DNA of 64,000 bases from Lysobacterales bacterium (GCA_019634735.1 JAHCAT010000011.1:1-64000); one strand, 5' to 3'; positions 42,623-51,322 are shown, numbered from the stretch's first letter. Notes: generated from the letters alone by a model not told the origin. Made by a program: numbers and translations.

Positions 42623-43366
42623 ATGCCTAGCCCATCCGAACCTGTCGTCCTGGTCACCGGCGCCGCCCGCCGGGTCGGCGCCGTGATCGCCCGCGTCCTG
42701 CACGACCGCGGCTGCCGCGTGGTCCTGCACTGCCGCGGTTCCGCGGCCGACGCGCAGGCCCTGGCAGCTCAACTGGAGCAGGCGCGGCCAGGCAGCACAG
42801 CGCTGGTGCAGGCCGACCTTGCCGACCCGGCGGCGCCCGCCGCCCTCGTGCGGGCCGCGCTGGATCGCTTCGGCCGCCTCGACGGCCTGGTCAACAACGC
42901 CAGCGCCTTCCGCCCCACGCCGGTCGGCGAGATCGGCCAGGACGACTGGGACGAGCTGTTCGCCAGCAACGCCCGCGCACCGCTGTTCCTGTCGCAGGCC
43001 GCGGCGCCGCACCTGGCCGCGGTTGAAGGCGCCATCGTCAACCTGGTCGACATCTACGCCGAGCGGCCGCTGGCCCGGCACACCGTGTACGTGATGGCCA
43101 AGGCGGCGCTGGCGGCGATGACCCTGTCGCTGGCGCGCGAGCTGGGCCCGGCGGTGCGCGTGAATGGCGTGGCGCCCGGCGCGGTGATGTGGCCGGAGGA
43201 CGGCAAGGCCTACGCCGACCAGCAGGCCCTGCTGGCCGGCACCGCCCTGAAGCGCATGGGCCGCCCCGACGATGTCGCCGGCGCGGTCGCCTTCCTGCTG
43301 CTCGACGCCCCCTACGTGACCGGCGAGATCCTGCGCGTCGACGGCGGCCGCTGGCTGGCGATCTGA
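42623..43366 (+). CDS. Pteridine reductase-like short-chain dehydrogenase
   Basis: A 247-residue NAD(P)-dependent SDR. The cofactor motif is TGAARRVG (TGxxxRxG, with Arg replacing the usual Gly pattern), characteristic of pteridine reductases. Asp of ADLAD, NNAS and the catalytic YxxxK as YVMAKAA are present, and GEILRVDGGR ends the protein. Such enzymes reduce dihydropterins; related genes often stand near folate genes in this order, and folB/folK lie 8 kb away here. Alternatively it may be a general SDR. ATG 42623 fits the family start. Confidence 0.85.
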   Translation: MPSPSEPVVLVTGAARRVGAVIARVLHDRGCRVVLHCRGSAADAQALAAQLEQARPGSTALVQADLADPAAPAALVRAALDRFGRLDGLVNNASAFRPTPVGEIGQDDWDELFASNARAPLFLSQAAAPHLAAVEGAIVNLVDIYAERPLARHTVYVMAKAALAAMTLSLARELGPAVRVNGVAPGAVMWPEDGKAYADQQALLAGTALKRMGRPDDVAGAVAFLLLDAPYVTGEILRVDGGRWLAI

Positions 43367-43566
43367 GCCGCCGGACCCGGCGCGAGCGCCCGAAACCCGC
43401 GGTTTCGCGCGCCCACCACACGCGGCTTCGCTCAGGGCCACATCGACATCCTCACCCGAGCCCGAACCGAGACGGTAGCCAAGACCCAGGCAGACGTCGA
43501 GACCGAATCCGCAGGATCCGCCATGGTCCGGTCCATGTCCGAAGCTGAAGAGGAAGCCGGCGCTGA

Positions 43567-43737
43567 TGTCGGAGCCGAAGTCGGAGCCGAAGCCGGAGCC
43601 AAAGCCGAAGTCGGAGCCGAAGTCGGAGCCGAAGTCGGAGTCGGAGTCGGAGTCGGATTAGAGGGTCGGCGTAGAGGGTCGGCGTAGAGGGTCGGCGTAG
43701 AGAGCCAGCGTAGAGAGCCAGCGTAGAGAGCAGGCGT
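43567..43737. repeat. Two abutting tandem arrays: 12-bp GAAGTCGGAGCC and 13-bp AGAGGGTCGGCGT
   Basis: From 43567 to about 43657 a 12-bp unit (GAAGTCGGAGCC and variants) repeats about six to seven times, then shortens to a six-base GTCGGA unit. At about 43659 it changes to a 13-bp unit (AGAGGGTCGGCGT, then AGAGAGCCAGCGT) repeated about six times. The lengths were checked from the spacing of identical words. It may vary between strains. Confidence 0.75.
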
Positions 43738-43781
43738 AGAGGTCGACGCGAAAGCCTCGGCAACGGCTACGCGACGGCACC

Positions 43782-43830
43782 CCACTTCTCCCCTCCCCCG
43801 CCCGGCGGGGGAGGGGCGGGGGAGAGGGCC
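43782..43830. repeat. GC-rich palindromic repeat, copy 4
   Basis: CACTTCTCCCCTCCCCC-GCCCGGCG-GGGGAGGGGCGGGGGAGAGGGCC. Inverted relative to 27321-27366, with shared flank CACTTCTCCCC, and related to the first half of the composite elements at 51 and 11131. Confidence 0.6.
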
Positions 43831-44035
43831 GGCCCAGGAGCACCGCGACACTCCCGTCTCGCCGCCAGGGCAGTGGAACCGCAGGCCCCTTCGAAGCGAC
43901 GTTGGCTGATCCGCCGGCCTGACGTCGAAGGGCCACGTCGACGCATTGATGCCGCAATGCCGGACAACCGCGTCGGCAAACCCTGCCATGACTCCCGGCG
44001 CCGTTACGATGGCGCCTGCCCCACCGGATCCCCCC

Positions 44036-45052
44036 ATGATCGCCCTGCCGGCACAGCTTCCCCCTTCACGCATCGCCGCCTGGCTGCTCGCCCTTGCCGG
44101 GCTGTGGATGGCCATCCACTTCGACCTGCTGGTCGCCCTGCTGGCCGGCCTGCTGGTGTTCAACCTGACCCACGCGCTGGCGCCGCTGATCGAGCGCCGG
44201 GTCAGCGGCCAGGGCGCCCGCCTGCTGGCGGTGACCGTGGTCTCGGTGTTGATCATCGGCCTGCTGACCCTTGCCATCGTCGGCATCGTCGCCTTCTTCC
44301 GCAGCGAGGCCGGCAGCAGCCAGGCCCTGCTCGACAAGCTGATGACCATCATCGAGGAATCGCGCGGCGACCTGCCCGCCTGGCTGGCCGGCTGGCTGCC
44401 GGAGGACTCCGGTGCGATGCGCCTGGCGGTGACCGAATGGGTCGCCAGCCACCGCGCCGAACTCTCGCTGGCCGGCGCCGAGGCCATCCAGACCACCGCC
44501 CGCCTGCTGGTCGGCATGGTCCTGGGCGCCATGGTCGCGCTTTACGACGAGCTGCCGGCGCCGCGCCTGGGCCCGCTCGGCCGCGAGCTGCTCGAACGCG
44601 CCGGCCGCCTGGCCGCGGCGTTCCGGCGCATCGTCTTCGCGCAGCTCAAGATCTCCCTGCTCAACACCTTCTTCACCGGCCTGTTCCTGGCCGTCGTGCT
44701 GCCCGCCTTCGGCGTCAAGCTGCCGCTGACCAAGACCCTGATCCTGATCACCTTCGTCGCCGGCCTGCTGCCGGTGGTCGGCAACCTGATCTCCAACACC
44801 GTGATCACCATCGTCGCGCTGTCGGTGTCGATGTGGGTGGCCGTGGTCGCGCTCGGCTACCTGGTGCTGATCCACAAGGTCGAGTACTTCCTCAACGCCC
44901 GCATCGTCGGCGGCGAGATCCAGGCCCGCGCCTGGGAGCTGCTGTTGGCCATGCTGGTCATGGAAGCCGTGTTCGGCATCCCCGGCCTTGTCGCCGCGCC
45001 GGTGTATTACGCGTACGTGAAGCGGGAGCTGGTGGATCAGGGGTGGGTGTGA
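44036..45052 (+). CDS. AI-2E family (TqsA/PerM-type) permease
   Basis: A 338-residue inner-membrane protein with about eight predicted helices: an N-terminal group of three, a soluble segment at about 95-170, then the conserved FRRIVFAQLKISLLNTFFTGLFL and LITFVAGLLPVVGNLISNTVI region, ending with the EYFLNARIVGGEIQARAWELL motif. Members are described as exporters or channels of small molecules, including AI-2 in E. coli; the substrate here is unknown. Several ATGs are possible (43988, 44009, 44036); the last, MIALPAQL, begins just before the first helix and is preferred, though the ribosome site is poor. Confidence 0.85.
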   Translation: MIALPAQLPPSRIAAWLLALAGLWMAIHFDLLVALLAGLLVFNLTHALAPLIERRVSGQGARLLAVTVVSVLIIGLLTLAIVGIVAFFRSEAGSSQALLDKLMTIIEESRGDLPAWLAGWLPEDSGAMRLAVTEWVASHRAELSLAGAEAIQTTARLLVGMVLGAMVALYDELPAPRLGPLGRELLERAGRLAAAFRRIVFAQLKISLLNTFFTGLFLAVVLPAFGVKLPLTKTLILITFVAGLLPVVGNLISNTVITIVALSVSMWVAVVALGYLVLIHKVEYFLNARIVGGEIQARAWELLLAMLVMEAVFGIPGLVAAPVYYAYVKRELVDQGWV

Positions 45053-45130
45053 GGGGCGTCACGCTGTTGCGGCGCTTCCAGGGTGTGCCCTTTGCTACCC
45101 TTTGCTTCCGGAAACTCATGGAACTCGGAC

Positions 45131-47761
45131 ATGGCGCGTCCAGACCTCTCCTTGGTGCTGTTCACCACGTCTGTCTTTGCGCTGGCCGCGGGCCAGGCCA
45201 CGAGCGCGGTCGAGGCGCCGCCGCAACCGGCCGGGAGTACTGCCACCGCTTGGCAGGCCTTCGGCGACCTCGACGGTGGCTGCGACGGCGCTGTCCGGGT
45301 GATCCGGCGGGCGCCTGACGGCGACATCTACCTGGCCGGCCACTTCGAAAGCTGCAACGGCACCTTCTCGCCGCGCCTGATCCGCTACCGTCCGAGCACC
45401 GACAGCTTCATCGCCGTCGAACCGGCGCTGCAGAGCGGCACCGTGCTTGACCTGGCCTGGTACCAGGGCGAGCTGGTGGTCGCCGGGCACTACCTGCTGG
45501 CACAGGGTGGAGTGGGCGGCGGGGTGCTGCGCTGGAACGGGTCCGGATGGGCGCCGCTGGGCGCCGGCGCGGCAGGCGCGTTCGATCTGCCCTACGTGCG
45601 TGCCCTGGTCGTCCATGAAGGACAACTGGTCGCAGGGGGCGTGTTCTCCAGTATTGGCGGACAGTCTGCGATGAAGGTCGCACGTTGGAACGGTAGTGCC
45701 TGGTCGCCCCTGGGTACTGGGCTGGGAATCGCGATTCCCACCCAGTACGTGGCTGCACTGGCCGTGCACGAAGGGCAACTCATTGCCGGTGGCAACTTTT
45801 CGCATAGCGGGGCAACAGCGGGGTTCCAAAGCGTCGCGCGATGGACGGGTGATTCCTGGCAACCCTTGGGCCAGCCTGGGGGGCGCATCTCCTCGCTGCT
45901 GGTGGATGCCGAGGGCAGCCTGATCGCCGCGGGCACGCTGCTCGCGGCCGGTGCGCCCGTCCACCAGGTCAAGCGCTGGACCGGCAGCCAGTGGGCGGCG
46001 CTGGCCCCTGACGACCAGACGGGCTTCGATGCGCCGGTCGAAGCCCTGGCCTTGCATGACGGGGGCCTGGTGGCTGGTGGCAGCTTCACCACGTTCGGCT
46101 CGGATGAAGTCCGGGCGGTGGCCCACTGGAACGGGTCCGGTTGGGCCGCTCATCCCGGCACCACGGCGATCAGCGCCGAGGATGTCCCCGCGCTGCTGGC
46201 CGATGGCGAGTCCCTGTACGTGGCCGCGCCGTTCGAGTCCGGGCAGGGGCGCGGCCTGCACTGGATCGCACGTCTGCAAGGGAGTTGGAACCGCCTGGGT
46301 GCGCCCTCGGGACAGTTGGGCTTCGATGGTCCGATCTGGCACCTTGCCAGCGACGGTGCGCGGCTGGCTGCGGCCGGTCTGTTCCGGCGGGCCGGGGAGG
46401 TCGCAGTGCCCGGGGTGGCGATGTGGCAGGGCAACGAATGGCAGCGCCTGGGGAACGCTGGCCCGGCGAGTCTGACCGGTGTCCGTGCGGTCGCCTTCTT
46501 CCAGAACGCGGTGTATGCGGCCGGCGACTTCTTCGACCCGACCGGGACGCAGGTGGCCACGGGCATCGCGCGGTGGCGCGGTGACGATTGGGAGCCGGTC
46601 GTCGGCGAGGGCGCGATCGCGATCGACGCCGGGATGGTCGCGGCATTGCATGTGCATGAGGGCGAACTCGTCGTCGGCGGCGACTACGCCTTGAGTGGTG
46701 GCGCAGGCCCGGTCGGGGTGGCGCGTTGGAACGGCACGCGCTGGGCACTGCTCGAAGACGGCTCCGGCAACCGCGGGCCGGGGTCAGTGCTGGCCCTGAC
46801 CACCCATGCTGGCCGTCTGGTGGCCGGTGGCGACTTCCAGCAGGTGGGCACGGTGCCGGCTTCCGGGTTGGCCGCATGGGATGGTTCTGCCTGGACCGGA
46901 CTGGTCACCGGAGCGCAACCCCTGCCGGTCAGCGCACTCGCGGTCTGGCAGGGAGATCTGTACGCCGGCGGCGACCGGCGTCTGGAGCGCCTGCAGGGCA
47001 ACCAGTGGCAGTCCCTGGCCCCCGGGGGGACCGACTGGGGCATCGGGTCACTGGTCGGTCTGGGCGATGCGCTCTGGATCGGGGGCGACTTCCAGTCGCT
47101 GAATGGCTTGGCCGCTGTCGCGCTGGCGCGCTGGGATGGCACGGCACTGCATGCCGTACCCGGTACGTTGGGCTCGGGCCCCAGCAGCAGTTTCCGGATC
47201 GTGAATGCCTTGGCGGCGCACGAGGGTGAGCTGATGGTTGGCGGCCACTTCCGGTCCATCGACGGCCAGCGCAGCGCCCACGTCGCCCGCCTGTTGCCGG
47301 ACGTGGTCGACGGCATCGACATGCATATCCGTGCGCCGGTTGCGGCGCCAGACGAAGGTGCGCATCGCATCGCCTACCGCCTGCGCCTGGGCAACCGGGG
47401 CGGGGCCGCGGCCCTGCCTGCAACCCTGGTGGCCAGTGCCTGGCCGCAGCCGCTGGCCGTCACCTGGACATGCGAGGCCGGCGCATTTTCGAGCGAGCCC
47501 TGCCCGGCGGACACCGGCAACGGACTGCCGGCCTGGACCACCGCCATGGCCGCGGGCGCCGAGTTCTACCTGGACCTGGTCCTGGATGCCGCGCCCGGCA
47601 CGGTCGTTCAGCGCCTGCGCCTGGACCTGTCGGCGCCGCCCGCGGCGGGCGCCGACAACCGCGCGTCGACCGGCCTGACGGTCACCACTTCGCTGGCGCA
47701 GGAGGTGCTGTTCGTCGAGGGCTTCGAGTCGGCCGGATCGGTTGCCACCTTGGCGCGCTGA
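45131..47761 (+). CDS. Secreted beta-propeller-like protein with GFE tail
   Basis: An 876-residue exported protein (signal peptide about residues 1-26, SAV-EA). The body is about a dozen repeats of roughly 50-55 residues with the core 'L-V-x-H-x-G-x-L-(V/I)-A-G-G-x-F-x..-G..-VA-x-W-(N/D)-G-S-x-W-x-x-L-G', which resembles kelch or delta-60-type propeller blades. A final beta-sandwich (DUF11/CARDB-like, about 740-860) follows and the protein ends VLFVEGFESAGSVATLAR. Function unknown. It lies 79 bases after the permease. The tail resembles two other proteins in this window. A long hairpin lies 15 bases after the stop. Confidence 0.82.
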   Translation: MARPDLSLVLFTTSVFALAAGQATSAVEAPPQPAGSTATAWQAFGDLDGGCDGAVRVIRRAPDGDIYLAGHFESCNGTFSPRLIRYRPSTDSFIAVEPALQSGTVLDLAWYQGELVVAGHYLLAQGGVGGGVLRWNGSGWAPLGAGAAGAFDLPYVRALVVHEGQLVAGGVFSSIGGQSAMKVARWNGSAWSPLGTGLGIAIPTQYVAALAVHEGQLIAGGNFSHSGATAGFQSVARWTGDSWQPLGQPGGRISSLLVDAEGSLIAAGTLLAAGAPVHQVKRWTGSQWAALAPDDQTGFDAPVEALALHDGGLVAGGSFTTFGSDEVRAVAHWNGSGWAAHPGTTAISAEDVPALLADGESLYVAAPFESGQGRGLHWIARLQGSWNRLGAPSGQLGFDGPIWHLASDGARLAAAGLFRRAGEVAVPGVAMWQGNEWQRLGNAGPASLTGVRAVAFFQNAVYAAGDFFDPTGTQVATGIARWRGDDWEPVVGEGAIAIDAGMVAALHVHEGELVVGGDYALSGGAGPVGVARWNGTRWALLEDGSGNRGPGSVLALTTHAGRLVAGGDFQQVGTVPASGLAAWDGSAWTGLVTGAQPLPVSALAVWQGDLYAGGDRRLERLQGNQWQSLAPGGTDWGIGSLVGLGDALWIGGDFQSLNGLAAVALARWDGTALHAVPGTLGSGPSSSFRIVNALAAHEGELMVGGHFRSIDGQRSAHVARLLPDVVDGIDMHIRAPVAAPDEGAHRIAYRLRLGNRGGAAALPATLVASAWPQPLAVTWTCEAGAFSSEPCPADTGNGLPAWTTAMAAGAEFYLDLVLDAAPGTVVQRLRLDLSAPPAAGADNRASTGLTVTTSLAQEVLFVEGFESAGSVATLAR

Positions 47762-48064
47762 CCGGCCTCAGGCGGAGAACCTGACCTAACGGGGTCAGGT
47801 TCACTTTCGGCATGTACTGGTCCGTGACTGCAACTTCCGGCGCGGCGCCTTGCAGGAAGAACCGCAGCCAGCCCTCCCAGTCGCCGTGGGCCCTACCGCG
47901 CGAGCCACGCTTGGTACCCGTGACGGCGGGACCTGGATCACCCCGTTTGGCCACGCATTGGACAAGAAAAGCAAATGCCCGGCGGTGGACCAGCCGTGCG
48001 CAACTCCCGCTGTCGCATCACGGCGACGCCAGGTAGTCGCGCCGCAACCCGGGATTGGCGATCT
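47762..48064. other. Convergent intergenic spacer with REP-like hairpin
   Basis: No gene supported in about 300 bases between the propeller gene and hicB. The one clear element is the hairpin at 47777-47802. Confidence 0.55.
47777..47802 (+). terminator. Ten-base hairpin after the propeller gene (GAACCTGACC)
   Basis: GAACCTGACC-taacgg-GGTCAGGTTC is a perfect ten-base stem 15 bases after the stop codon. The word GGGGTCAGGTTCAC is common in dispersed repeats linked with REP/RAYT-type elements in Gammaproteobacteria (from memory), so this may be an element used as a terminator. Confidence 0.5.
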
Positions 48065-48400
48065 TCAGGCCGTGGCCAGGCGCTCCTGCAGGGCCTCCTG
48101 CGTCAGCGCATTGAGGCTCTTGCCTTGCGCCTGTGCGGCGATCGCGAGCCGCTCGTGGAGATCGGGCGGAATCCGCACGTTGAACTTTCCGGAGTAGCTT
48201 CGGCGGGGCTCGATGCCCTGCTCCCGGCAGACATCGAGGTAGACCTGGAGCGATTTGCGGAACTCCGCGCGCAGCTCGCGGGGATTTTTTCCGTAGAAGT
48301 CCGCGCCGCCGTTCAGACCCATGATCTCGCCCCGGAAGGCGTCGAGATCCGCGTCGTATTCGATTCTCGCGGTATAGCCGTCGACGGTCATCAGGTTCAT
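48065..48400 (-). CDS. hicB: HicB family antitoxin
   Basis: A 111-residue antitoxin of the HicAB type II module. The N-terminal half has the degenerate RNase H fold of HicB (YTARIEYDADLDAFRGEIMGLNGGADFYGKNPRELRAEFRKSLQVYLDVCREQG). The C-terminal part is a ribbon-helix-helix DNA-binding domain (GKFNVRIPPDLHERLAIAAQAQGKSLNALTQEAL). It should neutralise HicA and repress the operon. ATG 48400 overlaps the hicA stop by four bases, so translation is coupled. The first residues MNLMTVDG offer two Met codons; the first is used. Confidence 0.92.
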   Translation of the reverse strand: MNLMTVDGYTARIEYDADLDAFRGEIMGLNGGADFYGKNPRELRAEFRKSLQVYLDVCREQGIEPRRSYSGKFNVRIPPDLHERLAIAAQAQGKSLNALTQEALQERLATA

Positions 48401-48651
48401 GGCTTCACTCCGTGCTGTTCCAACCATTTGCGGATACTGGTCAGTGCCCCCTTGTCGACGTTTGGCGACGGGTGCGGGCGGTGGAAGACGCGCACCTCGG
48501 CAAAGAGCACCACGGCCACCCGGCTGCCGGCCCGTTCGGATACGTCCGCGCCCAGGTCGCGCAGCAGGGCCTCGATGTCGCGCCACTGGAGATTGCCGCT
48601 GGCCGGATGGGCGAACAGGCGTTCCAGCGTGCGCCGGTGGCTGCGCTTCAT
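48397..48651 (-). CDS. hicA: HicA family mRNA interferase toxin
   Basis: An 84-residue toxin that cleaves mRNA in translating cells. It shows the dsRNA-binding-like HicA fold: LERLFAHPASGNLQWRDIEALLRDLGADVSERAGSRV, then the active-site His region VFHRPHPSPNVDKGALTSIRKWLEQHG. The operon is hicA then hicB on the minus strand, the common order, with a four-base overlap. A pair of GGTACC palindromes lies 10-30 bases upstream and is the likely operator. It sits between two secreted GFE-tailed protein genes, typical of an accessory region. Confidence 0.92.
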   Translation of the reverse strand: MKRSHRRTLERLFAHPASGNLQWRDIEALLRDLGADVSERAGSRVAVVLFAEVRVFHRPHPSPNVDKGALTSIRKWLEQHGVKP

Positions 48652-48661
48652 GGGCGCCGAT

Positions 48662-48680
48662 GGTACCAGAAAGCGGTACC
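48662..48680. promoter_or_regulatory. Paired GGTACC operator candidate upstream of hicA
   Basis: Two six-base palindromes GGTACC (48662-48667 and 48675-48680), seven bases apart, lie 10-29 bases before the hicA ATG. On the minus strand they overlap a TTACAT-N17-TACCAT possible promoter. The spacing suits binding of two ribbon-helix-helix dimers. Confidence 0.5.
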
Positions 48681-48800
48681 GAATGTAATGCTATGCTCTC
48701 GGGGAGGCGCCCGCCCTCCCCCTCCTCAGCGCCCGGCTGGCCAGGGCGGGTTCCAATGCCGTCCGGGACCGATCCTCCGTCGACTCTCCGCCGAGACTCT

Positions 48801-50081
48801 TCAGCGGCCTTCCTCGAAGCCATCCGCGAAGATCCCGTCCGCCTGCGCCGCCCAGGCGACGATCACCCCGGTCCCCCACTCGACCTGGGTGTTGCCTTCC
48901 GGATGCAGGCCGGCGACCACGACCACGTCGCCGTGGTCGTTGATGCCGGGCGCGCCGCTGAACACCGGCCAGGAGCTCGGGTTGTCGATGTGCTGGCCGA
49001 GCTGGCCGGGGCCGAGGTCGGTGGCGACCAGGTCGCCCCTGGCGATGACGCGCACCAGGCTGGTGCCGTCGCCGACGAACACGGCCTGGCCGTTGGCGTC
49101 GCGGCCGCGGAAGGCGACCAGGCCGTGGTTGTTGAGGGCCGGGGCGAAGAAGTCGATGGCCAGCAGGCCGTCGTCGCCGACCCGGGCGATGCGCACCGGC
49201 TCGGCGCCGGCCTGCAGGCGGTAGACCGCGCGGCCGCCGCCGTCGGCGAGGGCCAGCGCCACGGCCACCTGGCCGGCATCGTTGACGTCCAGCCCGTTGT
49301 CGAAGCCCTGGAAGGGCGAGGCCGGGTCGCTGGCACGGTCGCGGGCGATCAGGGTGCTGGCGCCGTCGGCCGCGAACAGGCGGATCTCGGCCTGGCTGGT
49401 GGTCTGGACGTTCACCTTAGCGGCGATCACGCGCTGGCCGTTCATCGCCGGCGAGTAGATGAACACGTAGGGGCTGCCGGGGTTGAGGGTGTTGTCGGCG
49501 ACGTGCATCACCGAGTCGGGCGGGTTGGCGCCGGGCACGGTCGAGGCCAGGGCGCGGCCGTTGCTGCCGAAGCGGCCCTGGAAACCGACCGCGCCGGCGA
49601 TGTCGATGTCGACGTTGCTGAGCCAGGCCGGGGTCAGCGGGAACAGGTTGACCTGCGCCGCGCTGCCGTCCGGCTCCAGGCGCCAGATCGCGTAGCTGGA
49701 GAAATCGCGGTTCATGATCCAGGCGACCTGGCCTGCGGCGTTGATCGAGACCTTGTCCGACACCGAGACCTCGCCGCCGCCGACTGGATCGTGGCGCACG
49801 GCGATCGCGCCTTCGCCGTGGCGGCCCTTCCAGACGCCGGCGCTGCTGCCGGGCTGGCCGGCCACCGGCACCACCTGCACCGGAAAGGCGACCCAGCCCG
49901 CGTCGTTGATCGCCGCGCTGATGCTGTTGAACGAGGAGCCCGGCGGCAGGTTCCAGCCGTTGTCGTTGACCAGCAGGTTGCTGCGCGCCTGCAGCTCGTA
50001 GTCGCCGTAGGCGGGAATCTGCGCCTGGGTGGCGAGCGGCAAGAGGACGAGCGAAAGCAGGACGGCGCGGGTCGGCATCAT
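48801..50081 (-). CDS. Secreted beta-repeat protein with GFE tail
   Basis: A 426-residue exported protein (signal peptide about residues 1-21, TQA-QI). The repeats run with phrases 'INDAGWVAFPV', 'INAAGQVAWIM', 'VNDAGQVAVALAL', 'LNNHGLVAFRG' and 'INDHGDVVVVAG', spaced about 60-70 residues apart, as in DUF7453-like or NHL/propeller proteins of this order. It ends GIFADGFEEGR. Function unknown. ATG 50081 is chosen (an adjacent ATG at 50078 is possible); GGAG lies upstream. Confidence 0.82.
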   Translation of the reverse strand: MMPTRAVLLSLVLLPLATQAQIPAYGDYELQARSNLLVNDNGWNLPPGSSFNSISAAINDAGWVAFPVQVVPVAGQPGSSAGVWKGRHGEGAIAVRHDPVGGGEVSVSDKVSINAAGQVAWIMNRDFSSYAIWRLEPDGSAAQVNLFPLTPAWLSNVDIDIAGAVGFQGRFGSNGRALASTVPGANPPDSVMHVADNTLNPGSPYVFIYSPAMNGQRVIAAKVNVQTTSQAEIRLFAADGASTLIARDRASDPASPFQGFDNGLDVNDAGQVAVALALADGGGRAVYRLQAGAEPVRIARVGDDGLLAIDFFAPALNNHGLVAFRGRDANGQAVFVGDGTSLVRVIARGDLVATDLGPGQLGQHIDNPSSWPVFSGAPGINDHGDVVVVAGLHPEGNTQVEWGTGVIVAWAAQADGIFADGFEEGR

Positions 50082-50358
50082 GGGGTCTCCGGCAGGCAAC
50101 AGGATCGAGCCAGCTTAGCGACACCCCGGACACGCTTCAGTGATGCGGGTCGACGCGTTCAGGCTCCGATGGCCCACGCGGATGCGCATCGACATGGCCA
50201 GGATGCCGCCGCGCCGGAGGCGGCCGCCGCGATAGGCGGCAGGACGGGCGAGCGCAGACAGGTCTGTTCGGTTCCCGTTGCAGACCGACGCAGGACCAAG
50301 GCACGAAGTGGACGGAGCCCGTTGCGTGTCCGTGGCGCAGGCAGCGTGAGGCAGGACG

Positions 50359-50859
50359 CTAGGACTTGGCCAACGCGCCCAGGTCGATCGGCTGCAGGTC
50401 GCAGGGCCCCTGGTAATCGCGCCATAGATCAATCAAGCGCCGACCCAGCACCGGATGCACCAGATCGGGCACAAGATCGGCCATCGGACGCAATACGAAG
50501 GCCTGCTCGACCAGATCGGCGCGCGGCAGCTCCAGGTTGCCCGGGCCACGCATCACCACGTCGTCGTACAGCACCAGGTCGACATCCAGGGTGCGCGAGG
50601 AGAACCGCGGCACGTCGCGGCGACGGCCGTGGCGGTCCTCCAGGGCATGCAGCCAGGCGTCCAGGGCGACCGGGTCCAGCGTCGTGTCCAGGCCCACGGC
50701 CAGGTTGACGAAGGCCGGCCCTTCGAAGCCTACCGCGGCGCTGCGGTAGGCGGGCGACACCTGCAGCGGTCCGAACGCGTTTGCCAGCTCGTCCAGCGCC
50801 GCGGCCAGGTGCCGCTCGGGCGCCTGGTTGCTGCCCAGGCTGAGCCAGGCACGCGCCAT
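50359..50859 (-). CDS. folK: FolK, 6-hydroxymethyl-7,8-dihydropterin pyrophosphokinase
   Basis: A 166-residue kinase of folate synthesis that transfers pyrophosphate from ATP to hydroxymethyl-dihydropterin. Family motifs: LSLGSNQAPERHL at the start, SPAYRSAAVGFEGPAFVNLAVGLDT, and the substrate loop with RDVPRFSSRTLDVDLVLYDD, which holds the conserved catalytic Arg and metal-binding Asp residues. It ends in a typical ELPRADLVEQAFVLRPMADLVP. It is downstream of folB in the same direction, separated by 103 bases. ATG 50859 gives a normal length. Confidence 0.95.
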   Translation of the reverse strand: MARAWLSLGSNQAPERHLAAALDELANAFGPLQVSPAYRSAAVGFEGPAFVNLAVGLDTTLDPVALDAWLHALEDRHGRRRDVPRFSSRTLDVDLVLYDDVVMRGPGNLELPRADLVEQAFVLRPMADLVPDLVHPVLGRRLIDLWRDYQGPCDLQPIDLGALAKS

Positions 50860-50962
50860 CAGCGGGACCCGGCCCTGCGCGGGCTTTGCGCGAGGTGCGC
50901 ACCGGAACGGGCGCGAGGTCGCCGCCCGCCCAGGCACCCGCCGGAAGGCGCGAGGCTCGCGT

Positions 50963-51322
50963 TCAACCCGGTCGCCGTCCGCGCTCGATGCACACACCCA
51001 CCGCCACCGCGCCGCGCACCGCGCCGGGCTTGCGCAGTCGCAGGCGCAGCCAGGACACGCCGAACTCGCGCTGGATGATCTCCGCGCAGCGCTCGGCCAG
51101 GGTCTCGACCAGGCCGAAGTCGCTGGCCTCGACGAAGCCGACCAGGCGCTTGCTGACCGCCTTGTAGTCCAGGGTGTCGGCGATGTCGTCGGTGCCGGCC
51201 GGGACGGTGTTGTCGAAGGCCATCTCGATGTCGAAGCGCAGCGGCTGGCGGATCCGGCGCTCCCAGTCGTAGATGCCGATGACGGTGTCGACCTCCAACC
51301 CTTCGATGAAGACGGTGTCCAT
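50963..51322 (-). CDS. folB: FolB, dihydroneopterin aldolase
   Basis: A 119-residue aldolase converting dihydroneopterin to hydroxymethyl-dihydropterin and glycolaldehyde, the step just before FolK. Motifs: VFIEGLEVDTVIGIYDWERRIRQPLRFDIEM, then DTLDYKAVSKRLVGFVE, and LVETLAERCAEIIQREFGVSWLRLRLRKPGA with the catalytic Lys and Glu. ATG 51322 is used; an earlier start (51379) would add unconserved residues. It lies 31 bases after tsaD and may share its transcript. Confidence 0.95.
   Translation of the reverse strand: MDTVFIEGLEVDTVIGIYDWERRIRQPLRFDIEMAFDNTVPAGTDDIADTLDYKAVSKRLVGFVEASDFGLVETLAERCAEIIQREFGVSWLRLRLRKPGAVRGAVAVGVCIERGRRPG

Larger units (their letters stand above)
43367..44035. other. 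Repeat-rich intergenic region
   Basis: No reliable gene in 669 bases. The content is the 12/13-bp tandem array (43567-43737), a GC-rich palindrome (43782-43830) and the immediate upstream region of the permease. A 54-codon low-complexity open frame (43523-43687) exists through the array but has no ribosome site. Confidence 0.6.

Noticed and set aside
43523..43687. Plus-strand 54-codon frame MVRSMSEAEEE... through the 12-bp array
   Set aside because: Low complexity explained by the tandem repeat; no ribosome site or family.
43567..43737. Possible CRISPR-like array
   Set aside because: Units are 12-13 bases and contiguous, with no spacers and no cas genes; it is a simple tandem repeat.
50082..50358. 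Small minus-strand frames upstream of folK
   Set aside because: Arg/Ala-rich composition typical of shadow frames, overlapping folK, without ribosome site.
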